Source: Superficieibacter electus
GTDB lineage: Bacteria > Pseudomonadota > Gammaproteobacteria > Enterobacterales > Enterobacteriaceae
DNA length: 52,261 nucleotides
Reading direction: 5' to 3'
NCBI RefSeq assembly: GCF_002915575.1
Contig: NZ_PQGD01000030.1
Span: forward strand, 1-52,261
The notes beneath the pieces are model-generated. The model was not told where the DNA came from. It worked only from the letters and a program-made list of their open reading frames with translations, and made no database searches. Within the stretch, counting starts at the first letter, position 1. Each line of letters opens with the position of its first letter. The position numbers and the translations under genes are program-made. Shown here in pieces: positions 28,541 to 38,820 of this stretch.

Positions 28541-29026
28541 ATGCAAGTTTTTATCATGCGTCATGGCGACGCAGCTCTCGAGGCTGCCAGCGACTCGGCT
28601 CGTCCATTAACCCACTGTGGTTGTGATGAATCCCGTCTGATGGCGACCTGGCTGAAAGGTCAAAAAGCAGATATTGGTCGCGTTCTGGTCAGCCCGTATC
28701 TTCGCGCTGAACAAACGTTGGATATGGTAGGGGAATGTATGTACCTGCCGGAGAAGGTCGAAGTTCTGCCTGAACTCACTCCGGGCGGTGATGTCCATCA
28801 GGTCGGCGATTACCTTCGGGTGCTTGCTGATGAAGGTATCACGTCGGTACTGGTTGTTTCCCACCTGCCACTGGTCGGTTATCTGGTCGCCGAGCTATGC
28901 CCGGGAGAAACGCCACCGATGTTTTCAACCTCGGCAATCGCCAGCGTTACGCTGGATGCTGATGGCAAAGGCACCTTTAACTGGCAGATGAACCCCTGCA
29001 ATCTCAAAATGCAAAAAGCAATTTGA
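28541..29026 (+). CDS. sixA: Phosphohistidine phosphatase SixA
   Basis: 161-residue phosphatase of the histidine phosphatase superfamily that dephosphorylates His residues in phosphotransfer proteins such as ArcB and the nitrogen PTS protein NPr. The RHG motif is at residues 7-9 (MRHGDA, phospho-acceptor His8), and the second conserved His lies in VVSHLPLVGYLV. It is monocistronic and convergent with smrB. Confidence 0.95.
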   Translation: MQVFIMRHGDAALEAASDSARPLTHCGCDESRLMATWLKGQKADIGRVLVSPYLRAEQTLDMVGECMYLPEKVEVLPELTPGGDVHQVGDYLRVLADEGITSVLVVSHLPLVGYLVAELCPGETPPMFSTSAIASVTLDADGKGTFNWQMNPCNLKMQKAI

Positions 29027-29031
29027 TTGAC

Positions 29032-29056
29032 GGCGGGAGGCGTTAATCCCCCCGCC
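29032..29056. terminator. Hairpin between sixA and smrB
   Basis: GGCGGGAGG and CC-CCCGCC arms form a GC-rich stem between convergent genes. No T-run. Confidence 0.6.
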
Positions 29057-29061
29057 ATATC

Positions 29062-29613
29062 CTATGGCAGCTCTGGCGGCTGCCACTCTTCCACTTCAAT
29101 CAGTACCAGCAGCGCGGCATCCCCGCCGTACTCTTTCGACGCCTGATGAAAGGCCATCACATGCGGATGCTGAGCCAGCCACAGCGGTGTTTGCTGTTTA
29201 AGAATATGTTTACCGTGGCCGTGCATTACGCAGGCGCAAAACACATGTTCGCGGCGGCAGGCGGCAATCAACGCGCCCAGTTCTTGCTTCGCCTGCAGCT
29301 GGGTTAAGCCATGCAGATCCAAAAACAGTTCTGGTGAATAATCGCCACGCCTTAACTTTTTCAGCTCGAAGTGGCTGACATCTTCACGCACGTATTTAAC
29401 CGGCCCGTTGGTATTGAGCAGCGGCTGAAATTCATCAGAAAAAAAGTGGCTGGCATCCGCCTGCTCCTGAATCAGACGTTTGACGGGAACCTCTGTGATT
29501 TTCTTACGCACAGGCCGATGAACAATGGTGTCCTGCTTAATCTGGCGCGTGCCGGTCATTAGCTGACGGAATAGCGCTTTATCCTCCCCGCTCAGCGATT
29601 CTTTCTTTTTCAT
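29062..29613 (-). CDS. smrB: SmrB, collided-ribosome endonuclease
   Basis: 183-residue Smr-domain protein (formerly YfcN) that cleaves mRNA between collided ribosomes to start rescue. The N-terminal basic helical region (residues 1-50) is followed by the Smr domain with [15 protein letters not shown] (DxH) and [11 protein letters not shown] (HGxG). 183 residues is the E. coli length. Confidence 0.94.
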   Translation of the reverse strand: MKKKESLSGEDKALFRQLMTGTRQIKQDTIVHRPVRKKITEVPVKRLIQEQADASHFFSDEFQPLLNTNGPVKYVREDVSHFELKKLRRGDYSPELFLDLHGLTQLQAKQELGALIAACRREHVFCACVMHGHGKHILKQQTPLWLAQHPHVMAFHQASKEYGGDAALLVLIEVEEWQPPELP

Positions 29614-29779
29614 TTGTCAGTCTCATTAATACTTTTTGCCAGTTTACCTGACTCCACAGCGTTCTGGTCAGCGAAAACGCATTTTTTCCCCGTGTCGGGA
29701 ACGCGTGAATGCTGATTTATCGCTGTCTTCGTGGCAAACTAGCCGCCGAATTTAATGCGAGCATGCCCTGGAGAACACG

Positions 29780-30712
29780 ATGGATAAAATTTTTGTTGAT
29801 GAAGCGGTAAACGAGCTGCAAACCATTCAGGACATGCTGCGCTGGTCGGTGAGCCGCTTCAGCGCGGCGAATATCTGGTACGGTCATGGTACTGACAACC
29901 CGTGGGATGAAGCCGTGCAACTGGTGCTACCGACACTCTGGCTACCGCTGGATATCCCGGAAGATATGCGCAGCGCCCGTCTGACCTCCAGTGAAAAACA
30001 CCGCATCGTCGAGCGGGTGATCCGCCGGGTCAACGAGCGTATTCCGGTCGCCTATCTCACCAACAAAGCCTGGTTCTGTGGGCACGAGTTTTACGTTGAT
30101 GAGCGGGTACTGGTGCCGCGCTCGCCGATCGGCGAACTGATTAACAGCCGTTTCGCCGGGTTGATCAATCACGCGCCGCAGCACATTCTGGATATGTGTA
30201 CCGGCAGTAGCTGTATCGCCGTGGCCTGTGCTTATGCCTTCCCGGAGGCGGAAGTGGATGCGGTGGATATTTCTCCGGAAGCGCTGGCGGTGGCCGAGCA
30301 CAATATTGAAGAGCATGGCTTGATCCATCAGGTGACGCCGATCCGCTCGGATCTGTTCCGCGACCTGCCGAAGGTCCAGTATGATTTGATCGTCACGAAC
30401 CCGCCGTATGTTGACGCGGAAGATATGTCCGACCTGCCGAATGAGTATCGCCATGAACCCGAGCTGGGTCTTGCCTCCGGCAGCGACGGCCTGAAACTGA
30501 CGCGTCGCATCCTCGCCTGTGCGCCGGACTATCTCGCCGATGACGGCATTCTGATTTGTGAAGTCGGTAACAGCATGGTACATCTGATGGAACAATACCC
30601 GGATGTACCGTTCACCTGGCTGGAGTTTGACAACGGCGGTGACGGCGTCTTTATGCTGACCAAAGCGCAGCTGGTGGCGGCTCGCGACTATTTCAGCATC
30701 TATAAAGACTAA
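29780..30712 (+). CDS. prmB: PrmB, ribosomal protein uL3 glutamine methyltransferase
   Basis: 310-residue SAM-dependent methyltransferase that methylates Gln150 of ribosomal protein L3. SAM-binding motif [15 protein letters not shown] (about residues 136-150), then the catalytic NPPY motif in [23 protein letters not shown] ribosome site. First in a tightly packed series with aroC, mepA, yfcA, epmC and yfcL. Confidence 0.96.
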   Translation: MDKIFVDEAVNELQTIQDMLRWSVSRFSAANIWYGHGTDNPWDEAVQLVLPTLWLPLDIPEDMRSARLTSSEKHRIVERVIRRVNERIPVAYLTNKAWFCGHEFYVDERVLVPRSPIGELINSRFAGLINHAPQHILDMCTGSSCIAVACAYAFPEAEVDAVDISPEALAVAEHNIEEHGLIHQVTPIRSDLFRDLPKVQYDLIVTNPPYVDAEDMSDLPNEYRHEPELGLASGSDGLKLTRRILACAPDYLADDGILICEVGNSMVHLMEQYPDVPFTWLEFDNGGDGVFMLTKAQLVAARDYFSIYKD

Positions 30713-30751
30713 TCTGGCGCTCAACAACACTACAACGATAACGGAGCCGTG

Positions 30752-31837
30752 ATGGCAGGAAACAGTATTGGACAACTTTTTCGCGTAACCACCTTCGGTG
30801 AATCTCACGGTCTGGCGCTTGGCTGCATCGTGGATGGCGTGCCGCCGGGTATACCGCTAACCGAAGCCGATCTGCAACACGATCTGGACCGCCGCCGTCC
30901 GGGTACCTCACGCTATACCACCCAGCGTCGTGAACCGGATCAGGTCAAAATTTTGTCCGGCGTCTTTGAAGGCGTAACTACCGGGACCAGCATCGGCCTG
31001 CTAATTGAAAATACCGATCAGCGCTCGCAGGACTACGGTGCGATTAAAGATCTGTTTCGTCCGGGCCATGCCGACTATACCTATGAGCAAAAATACGGCC
31101 TGCGCGATTATCGCGGCGGCGGACGCTCTTCAGCGCGGGAAACCGCTATGCGTGTGGCGGCCGGTGCCATTGCCAAAAAATATCTGGCGCAGAAATTTGG
31201 CATCATCATTCGCGGTTGTCTGACCCAAATGGGCGACATCCCGCTGGCGATTAAAGACTGGGCTCTGGTCGAGCAAAACCCGTTCTTTTGTGCCGATGCT
31301 GATAAAATCGAGGCGCTGGACGAACTGATGCGCGCGCTCAAGAAAGAGGGCGATTCGATTGGTGCCAAAGTCACGGTGGTCGCTGATGGCGTGCCGCCGG
31401 GACTGGGTGAACCGGTGTTTGATCGGCTGGATGCTGACATCGCTCACGCGCTGATGAGTATTAATGCGGTAAAAGGGGTAGAAATTGGTGACGGTTTTGA
31501 GGTAGTCGCCCTGCGCGGCAGCCAGAACCGCGACGAGATCACCCAGGCAGGTTTTCAAAGTAACCACGCCGGTGGCATTCTTGGCGGGATCAGCAGCGGG
31601 CAGCAGATTATCGCTAACATGGCGCTAAAACCCACCTCCAGTATTACCGTGCCGGGGCGTACCCTGAACCGGAGTGGTGAGGAAGTGGAGATGATCACTA
31701 AAGGTCGCCACGATCCCTGTGTTGGTATTCGCGCGGTGCCTATTGCTGAAGCCATGCTGGCGATCGTCCTGATGGATCATCTTATGCGTCAGCGTGCGCA
31801 AAACTCTGATGTCACGACAACGCTTCCACGCTGGTAA
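30752..31837 (+). CDS. aroC: Chorismate synthase AroC
   Basis: Converts 5-enolpyruvylshikimate 3-phosphate to chorismate using reduced FMN, the last common step to aromatic amino acids. 361 residues from the ATG at 30752 ([11 protein letters not shown]); a GTG directly before it is in frame but too close to the GGAG site. Signatures: GESHGLALG, the [19 protein letters not shown] block, and [18 protein letters not shown]. Confidence 0.97.
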   Translation: MAGNSIGQLFRVTTFGESHGLALGCIVDGVPPGIPLTEADLQHDLDRRRPGTSRYTTQRREPDQVKILSGVFEGVTTGTSIGLLIENTDQRSQDYGAIKDLFRPGHADYTYEQKYGLRDYRGGGRSSARETAMRVAAGAIAKKYLAQKFGIIIRGCLTQMGDIPLAIKDWALVEQNPFFCADADKIEALDELMRALKKEGDSIGAKVTVVADGVPPGLGEPVFDRLDADIAHALMSINAVKGVEIGDGFEVVALRGSQNRDEITQAGFQSNHAGGILGGISSGQQIIANMALKPTSSITVPGRTLNRSGEEVEMITKGRHDPCVGIRAVPIAEAMLAIVLMDHLMRQRAQNSDVTTTLPRW

Positions 31838-31839
31838 CT

Positions 31840-32664
31840 ATGAAAAAAGCGCTTCTTATCCTGCTGGCGCTGGTCGCCAGCGTCTCAGTCCAGGCGGCAA
31901 CGCCGTGGCAGAAAATTACCCAACCGATCCCCGGTAGTCCGCAGTCGATAGGCGCGTTTGCCAACGGCTGTATTGTTGGCGCGCGGGGGTTGCCGCTTGA
32001 GTCAAATGACTATCAGGTGATGCGCACCGATCAGCGTCGTTATTTCGGTCATCCGGATTTGTTGCTGTTTATTCAGCGTCTGACCAGCCGGGTACATAAT
32101 CTGGGCATGGGAACGGTGCTGATTGGTGATATGGGCATGCCGGCAGGCGGGCGCTTTAACGGTGGTCACGCCAGCCACCAGTCCGGGCTGGATGTTGATA
32201 TCTTCCTGCAACTGCCGAAAACGCGCTGGACGGCGGCGCAGCTTCTCAAGCCGCAGGCGCTGGATCTCGTCTCCCGTGATGGTAAACATGTGGTGTCATC
32301 GCTGTGGCAGCCGGAAATCAGTAACCTGATCAAGCTGGCGGCACAGGATACAGAAGTCACGCGTATTTTCGTCAATCCGGCCATCAAGCAGCAGCTGTGT
32401 CTGGATGCCGGAACCGATCGCGACTGGCTGAATAAGGTTCGTCCGTGGTTCCAGCATCGCGCGCATATGCACGTCAGGCTACGTTGCCCGGCCGACAGTC
32501 TCGAATGTCAGGATCAGGACCCGCCGCCGCCGGGCGACGGCTGTGGTGCTGAACTGCAAAGCTGGTTTGAGCCAGCGAAACCTGGAACAACCCCTCCTGC
32601 GAAGAAGACGCCGCCTCCGCTGCATCCTTCCTGTCAGGCGCTACTGGATGAGCATGTACTGTAA
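31840..32664 (+). CDS. mepA: MepA, murein DD/LD-endopeptidase
   Basis: 274-residue penicillin-insensitive periplasmic endopeptidase that cuts cross-links in peptidoglycan. Signal peptide ends around SVQAA. LAS-family zinc site: [18 protein letters not shown] (His and Asp ligands) and [11 protein letters not shown] (His ligands). Cys residues near the C-terminus are conserved as in E. coli. Starts 2 bp after the aroC stop. Confidence 0.95.
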   Translation: MKKALLILLALVASVSVQAATPWQKITQPIPGSPQSIGAFANGCIVGARGLPLESNDYQVMRTDQRRYFGHPDLLLFIQRLTSRVHNLGMGTVLIGDMGMPAGGRFNGGHASHQSGLDVDIFLQLPKTRWTAAQLLKPQALDLVSRDGKHVVSSLWQPEISNLIKLAAQDTEVTRIFVNPAIKQQLCLDAGTDRDWLNKVRPWFQHRAHMHVRLRCPADSLECQDQDPPPPGDGCGAELQSWFEPAKPGTTPPAKKTPPPLHPSCQALLDEHVL

Positions 32665-33474
32665 ATGGATACGTTTAGCCAACTGTTTATGATGTCGCCG
32701 CTGATGCTGGCGGTTATGTTTTTTGTGGCTTTGCTGGCCGGATTTATTGATTCACTGGCCGGGGGCGGTGGGTTGCTCACCGTACCTGCGCTGCTGGCAG
32801 CGGGAATGTCGCCAGCACAGGCGCTGGCGACCAATAAACTTCAGGCCTGCGGCGGCTCGCTCTCTGCTTCGCTCTATTTTATTCGCCGTAAAGTGGTGAA
32901 TCTGGGCGATCAGAAAATGAATATCCTGATGACATTCATTGGGTCGACCAGCGGTGCGCTGCTGGTGCAGTTTGTCAAATCTGACCTGCTGCGCCAGATC
33001 CTGCCTGTTCTGGTGATCTGCATTGGTCTCTACTTCTTATTGATGCCGAAACTGGGCGAAGACGATCGTCAGCGTCGATTATATGGTTTTCCATTTGCGC
33101 TGGTGGCAGGCGGCTGCGTGGGTTTTTACGATGGTTTTTTTGGCCCTGGCGCAGGTTCTTTTTACGCCCTGGCCTTTGTTACGCTCTGCGGCTATAACCT
33201 CGCTAAATCCACGGCGCACGCTAAAGTGCTCAATGCCACCTCCAACGTCGGCGGCCTGCTGCTTTTTATTCTCGGCGGCAAAGTCATCTGGGCAACGGGC
33301 TTTGTCATGCTGATCGGACAATTTATCGGGGCCAGGATGGGTTCCAGGCTGGTGCTCAGTAAAGGACAAACGTTGATTCGCCCGATGATCGTTATCGTCT
33401 CTGCGGTAATGAGTGCCAAATTACTTTATGACAGCCACGGACAGGAGATCCTCCACTGGTTGGGGATGAACTAA
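32665..33474 (+). CDS. yfcA: YfcA, TSUP-family membrane transporter
   Basis: 269-residue inner-membrane protein of the TauE/SafE (TSUP) family, which exports or imports organosulfur or carboxylate anions; the YfcA substrate is unknown. It shows the family's duplicated GFIDSLAGGGGLLTVPAL (near residue 25) and GFYDGFFGPGAGSF (near 155). It follows mepA with no gap and overlaps epmC by one base. Confidence 0.92.
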   Translation: MDTFSQLFMMSPLMLAVMFFVALLAGFIDSLAGGGGLLTVPALLAAGMSPAQALATNKLQACGGSLSASLYFIRRKVVNLGDQKMNILMTFIGSTSGALLVQFVKSDLLRQILPVLVICIGLYFLLMPKLGEDDRQRRLYGFPFALVAGGCVGFYDGFFGPGAGSFYALAFVTLCGYNLAKSTAHAKVLNATSNVGGLLLFILGGKVIWATGFVMLIGQFIGARMGSRLVLSKGQTLIRPMIVIVSAVMSAKLLYDSHGQEILHWLGMN

Positions 33475-34019
33475 TGAACAGTACACATAATTACGAACAG
33501 CTCATTGAGATTTTTAACGGCTGTTTTGCTGATGATTTTAATACCCGTCTGATTAAAGGCGACGACGAACCGATCTATCTTCCTGCTGACGACAGTGTGC
33601 CTTACCATCGCATCGTTTTCGCTCACGGCTACTATGCCAGCGCCTTGCACGAGATTTCGCACTGGTGCATCGCCGGGAAAGCGCGTCGTGAGCGGGTGGA
33701 TTTTGGTTACTGGTACTGCCCGGACGGCCGCGATGCGACCACCCAGAGTCAGTTCGAAGATGTTGAGGTAAAACCGCAGGCCTTTGACTGGCTGTTTTGC
33801 GTCGCGGCGGGTTACCCTTTTAACGTCAGTTGCGACAATCTGGAGGGCGATTTTGAGCCGGATCGGATTGTTTTTCAGCGTCGTGTACATGCGCAGGTGA
33901 TGGAGTATCTGAATCAGGGAATACCGGAGCGGCCGGCACGTTTTATCAACGCATTACAACATTATTATCATACGCCGTCGCTGACGGCAGAACAGTTCCC
34001 GTGGCCTGAAGACCTGTAG
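33474..34019 (+). CDS. epmC: EpmC, elongation factor P hydroxylase
   Basis: 181-residue hydroxylase (YfcM) that completes modification of EF-P by hydroxylating the beta-lysylated Lys34. A visible iron-binding-type motif is [15 protein letters not shown] (HExxH-like, around residues 59-73), together with [11 protein letters not shown]. Translationally coupled to yfcA by the one-base overlap. Confidence 0.94.
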   Translation: MNSTHNYEQLIEIFNGCFADDFNTRLIKGDDEPIYLPADDSVPYHRIVFAHGYYASALHEISHWCIAGKARRERVDFGYWYCPDGRDATTQSQFEDVEVKPQAFDWLFCVAAGYPFNVSCDNLEGDFEPDRIVFQRRVHAQVMEYLNQGIPERPARFINALQHYYHTPSLTAEQFPWPEDL

Positions 34020-34044
34020 CCACATTAAGACAAGAGGAAAGAAG

Positions 34045-34323
34045 ATGATCGCGGAGTTTGAATCACGTATCCTGGCACTTATTGATGATATGGTTGAACA
34101 CGCCAGTGATGACGAGTTATTTGCCAGCGGTTATCTGCGTGGGCATCTGACGCTGGCAGTGGCAGATCTGGAAAGCGGTGATGACCATTCCCCGGAAGCT
34201 GTCTACGCTCAGGTGACCAACAGTCTGCAAACGGCTATTCACGCGGGCGAACTTTCTCCACGCGATCAGTCTCTGGTGCTGGGCATGTGGGATAACCTGT
34301 ATCAGCAGGCGAAGTTTAAATAA
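34045..34323 (+). CDS. yfcL: YfcL, small conserved protein
   Basis: 92-residue acidic, largely helical cytoplasmic protein of unknown function, last of the prmB-to-yfcL gene string. The start has AGAGGAAAG. Its length and position match E. coli YfcL. Confidence 0.9.
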   Translation: MIAEFESRILALIDDMVEHASDDELFASGYLRGHLTLAVADLESGDDHSPEAVYAQVTNSLQTAIHAGELSPRDQSLVLGMWDNLYQQAKFK

Positions 34324-34348
34324 TCTCTGCCGCTGTAGCCAAAGTGCC

Positions 34349-34443
34349 GGGTGGCGGCTGTGCCTTACCCGGTCTACAAAGTTTTAAATATCAACAGTTT
34401 GTTTTGCAATTGTAGGCCCGCGCAAGCGCAGCGCCGCCGGGCA
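34349..34443. repeat. 95-bp direct repeat, copy 1 (REP-like)
   Basis: Begins with GGGTGGCGGCTGTGCC and ends with GTAGGCCCGCGCAAGCG then CAGCGCCGCCGGGCA, the GC-rich end resembling an enterobacterial REP/PU element. Copy 2 starts 133 bp further right and differs at only two visible positions. Confidence 0.85.
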
Positions 34444-34481
34444 AAATGGCGCAGGTTCAACATCTGCACTGCGCTGATGCA

Positions 34482-34576
34482 GGGTGGCGGCTGTGCCTTA
34501 CCCGGTCTACAAAGTTTTAAATATCAACAGGTTATTTTGCAATTGTAGGCCCGCGCAAGCGCAGCGCCGCCGGGCA
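34482..34576. repeat. 95-bp direct repeat, copy 2 (REP-like)
   Basis: Near-perfect copy of 34349-34443, ending just before the mnmC stop codon. Each unit ends in a PU-type hairpin sequence. The two copies occupy most of the convergent yfcL-mnmC gap and could also act as mRNA end structures. Confidence 0.85.
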
Positions 34577-34585
34577 GAGTTTCCG

Positions 34586-36598
34586 CTATACCGTCGTCGT
34601 TTTTACCTTTTTCCCTTTCAGTAATTTGCGTACCCAGAACCGGTTGGGGTTTAGCGCGGCCAGGGTTTCTGCATCCAGGGGCACAGGCTCCTCACTCATC
34701 TGTGAGGCCAGAATTTCCGCCGCCAGCGGGGCGCTGCATAAACCACGTGACCCGAGCGCACCGAGCATAAACAAGTTCTCATAAACTGGCGCGCTGACCG
34801 CATTATCACTGCTCTGCGTCAGCCCGGCGTAGGCGGCAAGCGTAGCTTCATAGTCCGGTACGTTACCGATCAACGGCAGATGATCACGGGTGGCACAGCG
34901 CACGCCGCAGCGGGCCGAACCGCCGCTCACATCCACTTCCTTCGTCCACGCAGCGTTGGGGAAGCAGTCAATCAGCCGCTGACGGTTATGCTGCTGATCC
35001 TCTTCGGTGTACTGGATCTCACTCTGCCCGCGATGATAGCTGGCCCCGATGCAGTGCTGCTGATTATGCGGGTTCTGTGGGGTCAGATAGCCGTCATAAC
35101 ACAGTACCTGGCGCAGTCGGGAAAGCGCTGGCGTGGTCGGGATATGACTGACCTGTCCACCGACGGCATAAAGCGGAAGCGGCGCAGTCTGGGTGAATTG
35201 GGTGATGTTGTGGCCGTTTGCCAGAACCACGACCTTATGCGCTATCACATCGCCATCGACAAAAGCCAGGTGCCATTCACCCTCGTTTTTTTCCAGTGAC
35301 GCCAGCGGCTTTTGCCAGACCGTACGCAGGCCGCGATCGATCGCCAGTGACAGCGCCGCCGCCGTAAGCTGTGCCGGGCATAACCAGCCGCCGAGTGGAT
35401 ACTGCACGCCCTCACAGTGCGTCGCAAGCCCAAGACTCTCCGCCATTTCCTGTGCATCTACGCCCACCGCGATGTCCCGTGGCAGGTCCATTTCCAGCAG
35501 CCGCGCAATCTTCTGCTGGCTTTTGGCATCCCAGCCCGCCTGCGTGACGCCACACCAGTCATGACCGAACGCAACGGGCAGGGCATCGTAAAGGCGACGC
35601 GCAAAGGTAAATGCCGCCGGGAAGAAACGCGCCAGCGCGGGGTCGTGAGCGCTGAGCAATGGATAAAGTGCTCCCTGACGGTTACCGGACGCTCCCTGAG
35701 CCGGACTCGCATCCTCGCAGTAAAGCGTCACCTGCCAGCCACGACGCAGCAGGGCCAGCGCCAGCAGCGCGCTGGCGATACCGCCGCCGATCACTGCCGC
35801 TTCGCGCGCCGTTGTTCCTGTTCGGGTATACCACGGCGTTGTTGATGCGGTGGCTTCCGGCTTCTCCATTACCCCGGTCAGCATTTCGCGCTTGCGACCA
35901 AACCCTTTACGCTTGCTCATGGTGAAGCCAGCATCCTGCAACCCCCGACGGACGAAACCCGCTGAAGTAAAAGTCGCCAGCGTGCCGCCCGGACGGGCAA
36001 GCCGCGCCATGGCGGCAAACAGTTCCGGCGTCCACATATCAGGATTTTTTGCCGGGGAAAAACCATCCAGAAACCAGACATCAATACTGTGCTGGAGGGA
36101 AACATCCAGCTTACCGGTAAGCTCATTGATATCCCCGAACCACAGATCGAGCGTCACGCGACCTTCATCCAGCAGCAACCGGTGACATCCGGCAAACGGC
36201 AGCGGCCACTGCTCCTGTAGCTGCTGCGCCCGGTCGGCCAGTTCTAACCAATGCTGATGCGCAAGCCGCAGGTCTTCCGCTCGTAGCGGGAATTTTTCGA
36301 AACTGATGAAATGGAGCCGTTGTAGCATCGCGTCGGGATGAGCGGCGCGAAAGGCGTCAAACGCCTGCCAGAGCGTGAGAAAATTGAGGCCCGTGCCGAA
36401 ACCACTTTCCGCAACGACTATCTGCGGACGGGAATGGGTAATGAAACGGTCCGGTAACTGGTTGCCGTTAAGAAAAACATAACGCGTCTCCTCCAGCCCG
36501 TTGTCGTTTGAGAAGTAGACGTCGTCAAAATCTCGAGAAACAGGTGTACCCTCATTGTTGAATTCAAGGTTGGCAGGTTGTATGGCGTTATGTTTCAC
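34586..36598 (-). CDS. mnmC: MnmC, bifunctional tRNA U34 modification enzyme
   Basis: 670-residue cytoplasmic enzyme completing 5-methylaminomethyl-2-thiouridine at the tRNA wobble base. The N-terminal SAM methyltransferase domain (about 1-250) has [14 protein letters not shown] and [15 protein letters not shown]. The C-terminal FAD-dependent oxidase has the dinucleotide motif [20 protein letters not shown] (about residue 268). The start is the GTG at 36598 giving [13 protein letters not shown], equivalent to the E. coli start; the 20-codon upstream extension is not supported by a ribosome site. Confidence 0.95.
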   Translation of the reverse strand: MKHNAIQPANLEFNNEGTPVSRDFDDVYFSNDNGLEETRYVFLNGNQLPDRFITHSRPQIVVAESGFGTGLNFLTLWQAFDAFRAAHPDAMLQRLHFISFEKFPLRAEDLRLAHQHWLELADRAQQLQEQWPLPFAGCHRLLLDEGRVTLDLWFGDINELTGKLDVSLQHSIDVWFLDGFSPAKNPDMWTPELFAAMARLARPGGTLATFTSAGFVRRGLQDAGFTMSKRKGFGRKREMLTGVMEKPEATASTTPWYTRTGTTAREAAVIGGGIASALLALALLRRGWQVTLYCEDASPAQGASGNRQGALYPLLSAHDPALARFFPAAFTFARRLYDALPVAFGHDWCGVTQAGWDAKSQQKIARLLEMDLPRDIAVGVDAQEMAESLGLATHCEGVQYPLGGWLCPAQLTAAALSLAIDRGLRTVWQKPLASLEKNEGEWHLAFVDGDVIAHKVVVLANGHNITQFTQTAPLPLYAVGGQVSHIPTTPALSRLRQVLCYDGYLTPQNPHNQQHCIGASYHRGQSEIQYTEEDQQHNRQRLIDCFPNAAWTKEVDVSGGSARCGVRCATRDHLPLIGNVPDYEATLAAYAGLTQSSDNAVSAPVYENLFMLGALGSRGLCSAPLAAEILASQMSEEPVPLDAETLAALNPNRFWVRKLLKGKKVKTTTV

Positions 36599-36673
36599 GT
36601 AAGTTACTCGTCTGACAGGTAGTAGCGTGATCTTAGCGATGTGTGCGGGCCGGAGCAAATTTCAACATAATTT

Positions 36674-36690
36674 GGCTGATCGGACTTGTT
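36674..36690. promoter_or_regulatory. FadR site upstream of fabB
   Basis: GGCTGATCGGACTTGTT fits the 17-bp FadR consensus well. In E. coli FadR activates fabB from this position. Confidence 0.82.
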
Positions 36691-36691
36691 C

Positions 36692-36709
36692 GGCGTACAA
36701 GTGTACGCT
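36692..36709. promoter_or_regulatory. FabR operator of fabB
   Basis: GGCGTACAAGTGTACGCT is almost a perfect palindrome and matches the FabR consensus AGCGTACA-TGTACGCT. It abuts the FadR site, so activator and repressor bind side by side. Confidence 0.88.
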
Positions 36710-36755
36710 ATTGTGCGACTCGAATCTTTAAATAGTGCACTTACAGAGGTATTGA

Positions 36756-37976
36756 ATGAAACGTGCAGTGATTACTGGCCTGGGCATCGTTTCCAGCATC
36801 GGTAATAACCAGCAGGAAGTCCTGGCATCTCTGCGTGAAGGACGTTCAGGGATCACTTTCTCTCAGGAGCTGAAGGATTCTGGCATGCGTAGCCACGTCT
36901 GGGGCAACGTAAAACTGGATACCACTGGCCTTATCGATCGTAAAGTCGTTCGTTTTATGAGCGATGCTTCCATCTATGCATACCTTTCTATGGAGCAGGC
37001 GGTTGCTGATGCTGGCCTCTCTGAAGACGTTTATCAGAATAACCCGCGTGTCGGTCTGATTGCCGGCTCCGGCGGCGGCTCCCCGCGTTTTCAGGTCTTC
37101 GGTGCAGACGCCATGCGCGGTCCGCGTGGTCTGAAAGCTGTAGGGCCTTATGTTGTGACTAAAGCGATGGCCTCTGGCGTTTCCGCTTGTCTTGCCACGC
37201 CGTTCAAAATTCACGGTGTGAACTACTCTATCAGCTCCGCTTGCGCTACCTCTGCGCATTGTATTGGTAATGCGGTAGAGCAAATCCAGTTGGGCAAACA
37301 GGACATCGTGTTTGCTGGCGGCGGCGAAGAGCTGTGCTGGGAAATGTCCTGCGAGTTTGACGCGATGGGCGCGCTGTCCACCAGGTACAACGATACCCCG
37401 GAAAAAGCCTCCCGTACCTATGATACCCACCGCGATGGTTTTGTTATCGCTGGCGGCGGTGGCATGGTGGTGGTCGAAGAACTCGAACATGCGCTGGCAC
37501 GTGGCGCGCATATTTATGGGGAAATCGTTGGCTATGGCGCAACCTCAGACGGTGCGGACATGGTTGCACCGTCAGGCGAAGGCGCAGTGCGCTGCATGAA
37601 AATGGCGATGCACGGCGTTGATACCCCGATTGACTACCTGAACTCCCACGGTACGTCTACGCCGGTAGGCGACGTCAAAGAACTGGCGGCCATTCGTGAA
37701 GTGTTCGGCGATCATTCTCCGGCGATTTCCGCTACTAAAGCCATGACGGGTCACTCCCTGGGTGCAGCAGGCGTGCAGGAAGCCATTTACTCCCTGCTGA
37801 TGCTGGAGCATGGATTCATCGCGCCGAGCATTAACATCGACGAGCTGGACGAGCAGGCGGCTGGTCTGAATATCGTGACCGCGCCGACCGAGCGTGAACT
37901 GACGACCGTTATGTCCAACAGCTTCGGTTTTGGTGGCACTAACGCCACCCTGGTTATGCGCAAGCTGAAAGCGTAA
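36756..37976 (+). CDS. fabB: 3-oxoacyl-ACP synthase I FabB
   Basis: 406-residue condensing enzyme needed for elongation in fatty-acid synthesis and specifically for unsaturated fatty acids. Catalytic Cys163 in [12 protein letters not shown], His near 298 in [11 protein letters not shown] and His near 333 in [14 protein letters not shown] ribosome site. Divergent from mnmC; controlled by the FadR and FabR sites upstream. Confidence 0.97.
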   Translation: MKRAVITGLGIVSSIGNNQQEVLASLREGRSGITFSQELKDSGMRSHVWGNVKLDTTGLIDRKVVRFMSDASIYAYLSMEQAVADAGLSEDVYQNNPRVGLIAGSGGGSPRFQVFGADAMRGPRGLKAVGPYVVTKAMASGVSACLATPFKIHGVNYSISSACATSAHCIGNAVEQIQLGKQDIVFAGGGEELCWEMSCEFDAMGALSTRYNDTPEKASRTYDTHRDGFVIAGGGGMVVVEELEHALARGAHIYGEIVGYGATSDGADMVAPSGEGAVRCMKMAMHGVDTPIDYLNSHGTSTPVGDVKELAAIREVFGDHSPAISATKAMTGHSLGAAGVQEAIYSLLMLEHGFIAPSINIDELDEQAAGLNIVTAPTERELTTVMSNSFGFGGTNATLVMRKLKA

Positions 37977-38003
37977 GCCCAACAGTTTTTGCAACGGAAC
38001 AAA

Positions 38004-38032
38004 ACTGGCTATAGTTGATAGCCAGTTTTTTT
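38004..38032 (+). terminator. Terminator of fabB
   Basis: ACTGGCTAT-AGTTG-ATAGCCAGT stem followed by TTTTTT. Confidence 0.92.
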
Positions 38033-38070
38033 GCATTTCAGGCTCCACAGATTTACAGGGAAAGTGACGG

Positions 38071-38724
38071 ATGATGAACAATTCTGCTGACCGTGTTATT
38101 CATAGCGTGATATGCCTGGGTGTCTTTCTTGGTTGGTATTCGTGCTTTTATCTGGTGGCAATGATACCAGGTTATGCCGCGCTTTATCGCTCAGGACTGG
38201 CAATGGCATTTGTCCCCATTTTCATCCTGGTACCCTTTGCTGTGGCGGCGTGGTCATTATATGCCCGCCGTTATCCCTTTCTTACGCTGGGCCGTTTTTC
38301 TGCGCAGGGGTTCTGGCTGCCTGCATTAGCATTAGTGGTGTTAACCTTTATTCACGGTTATTTTGCTCAGCCCGAAACCTGGCTTAGTGAACTGCCGCAG
38401 CAAACTGCTTCTGTGAAATGGCCAGTGATTCTGGCAATAAGCGTATTTGCGCCTGTTTATGAAGAAATTATTTTTCGCGGATTTGTACTGAATAGCAGCA
38501 TCGGCTGGGGGCGTTATGCCAAAACGGCAGGTATTATTGCCACGTCCGGGTTGTTCGCGCTCACCCACATTCAGTATGCAGCCATAAGTACGTTTATCTA
38601 TCTTTTTATATTTTCAGCCATTCTGTGTACTGTCAGGATCAACAACCGTGGCCTGATTGTGCCGATGGTGCTCCATATCATAAACAACAGCTGGGCCAGT
38701 TTTGTGATGTTCCATTTTTCCTGA
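38071..38724 (+). CDS. CPBP-family intramembrane metalloprotease
   Basis: 217-residue polytopic membrane protein with the three CPBP (CAAX protease/bacteriocin-processing, Abi) motifs: EExxxR at Glu131-Glu132-Arg136 (YEEIIFRGF), FxxxH ending at His166 (FALTH), and HxxxN at His202-Asn206 (LHIINN). All predicted catalytic residues are present. Family members process prenylated or small peptides or protect against bacteriocins; the role here is unknown. It is not at this place in E. coli K-12. Its own GGGAAAG ribosome site follows the fabB terminator. Confidence 0.82.
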   Translation: MMNNSADRVIHSVICLGVFLGWYSCFYLVAMIPGYAALYRSGLAMAFVPIFILVPFAVAAWSLYARRYPFLTLGRFSAQGFWLPALALVVLTFIHGYFAQPETWLSELPQQTASVKWPVILAISVFAPVYEEIIFRGFVLNSSIGWGRYAKTAGIIATSGLFALTHIQYAAISTFIYLFIFSAILCTVRINNRGLIVPMVLHIINNSWASFVMFHFS

Positions 38725-38820
38725 GCGAAGGCAGGGGAAGGAAGAAAATGAAGGTTTCCGCTTCAGCTAATGTGCCAGCCAGAAGCGACAGATTTCATTC
38801 TCTTACCTGGTCACGCTGAA

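Noticed and set aside
34349-34576. CRISPR array
   Set aside because: Only two long units of 95 bp with a single 38-bp gap and no cas genes; REP-type duplication fits better.
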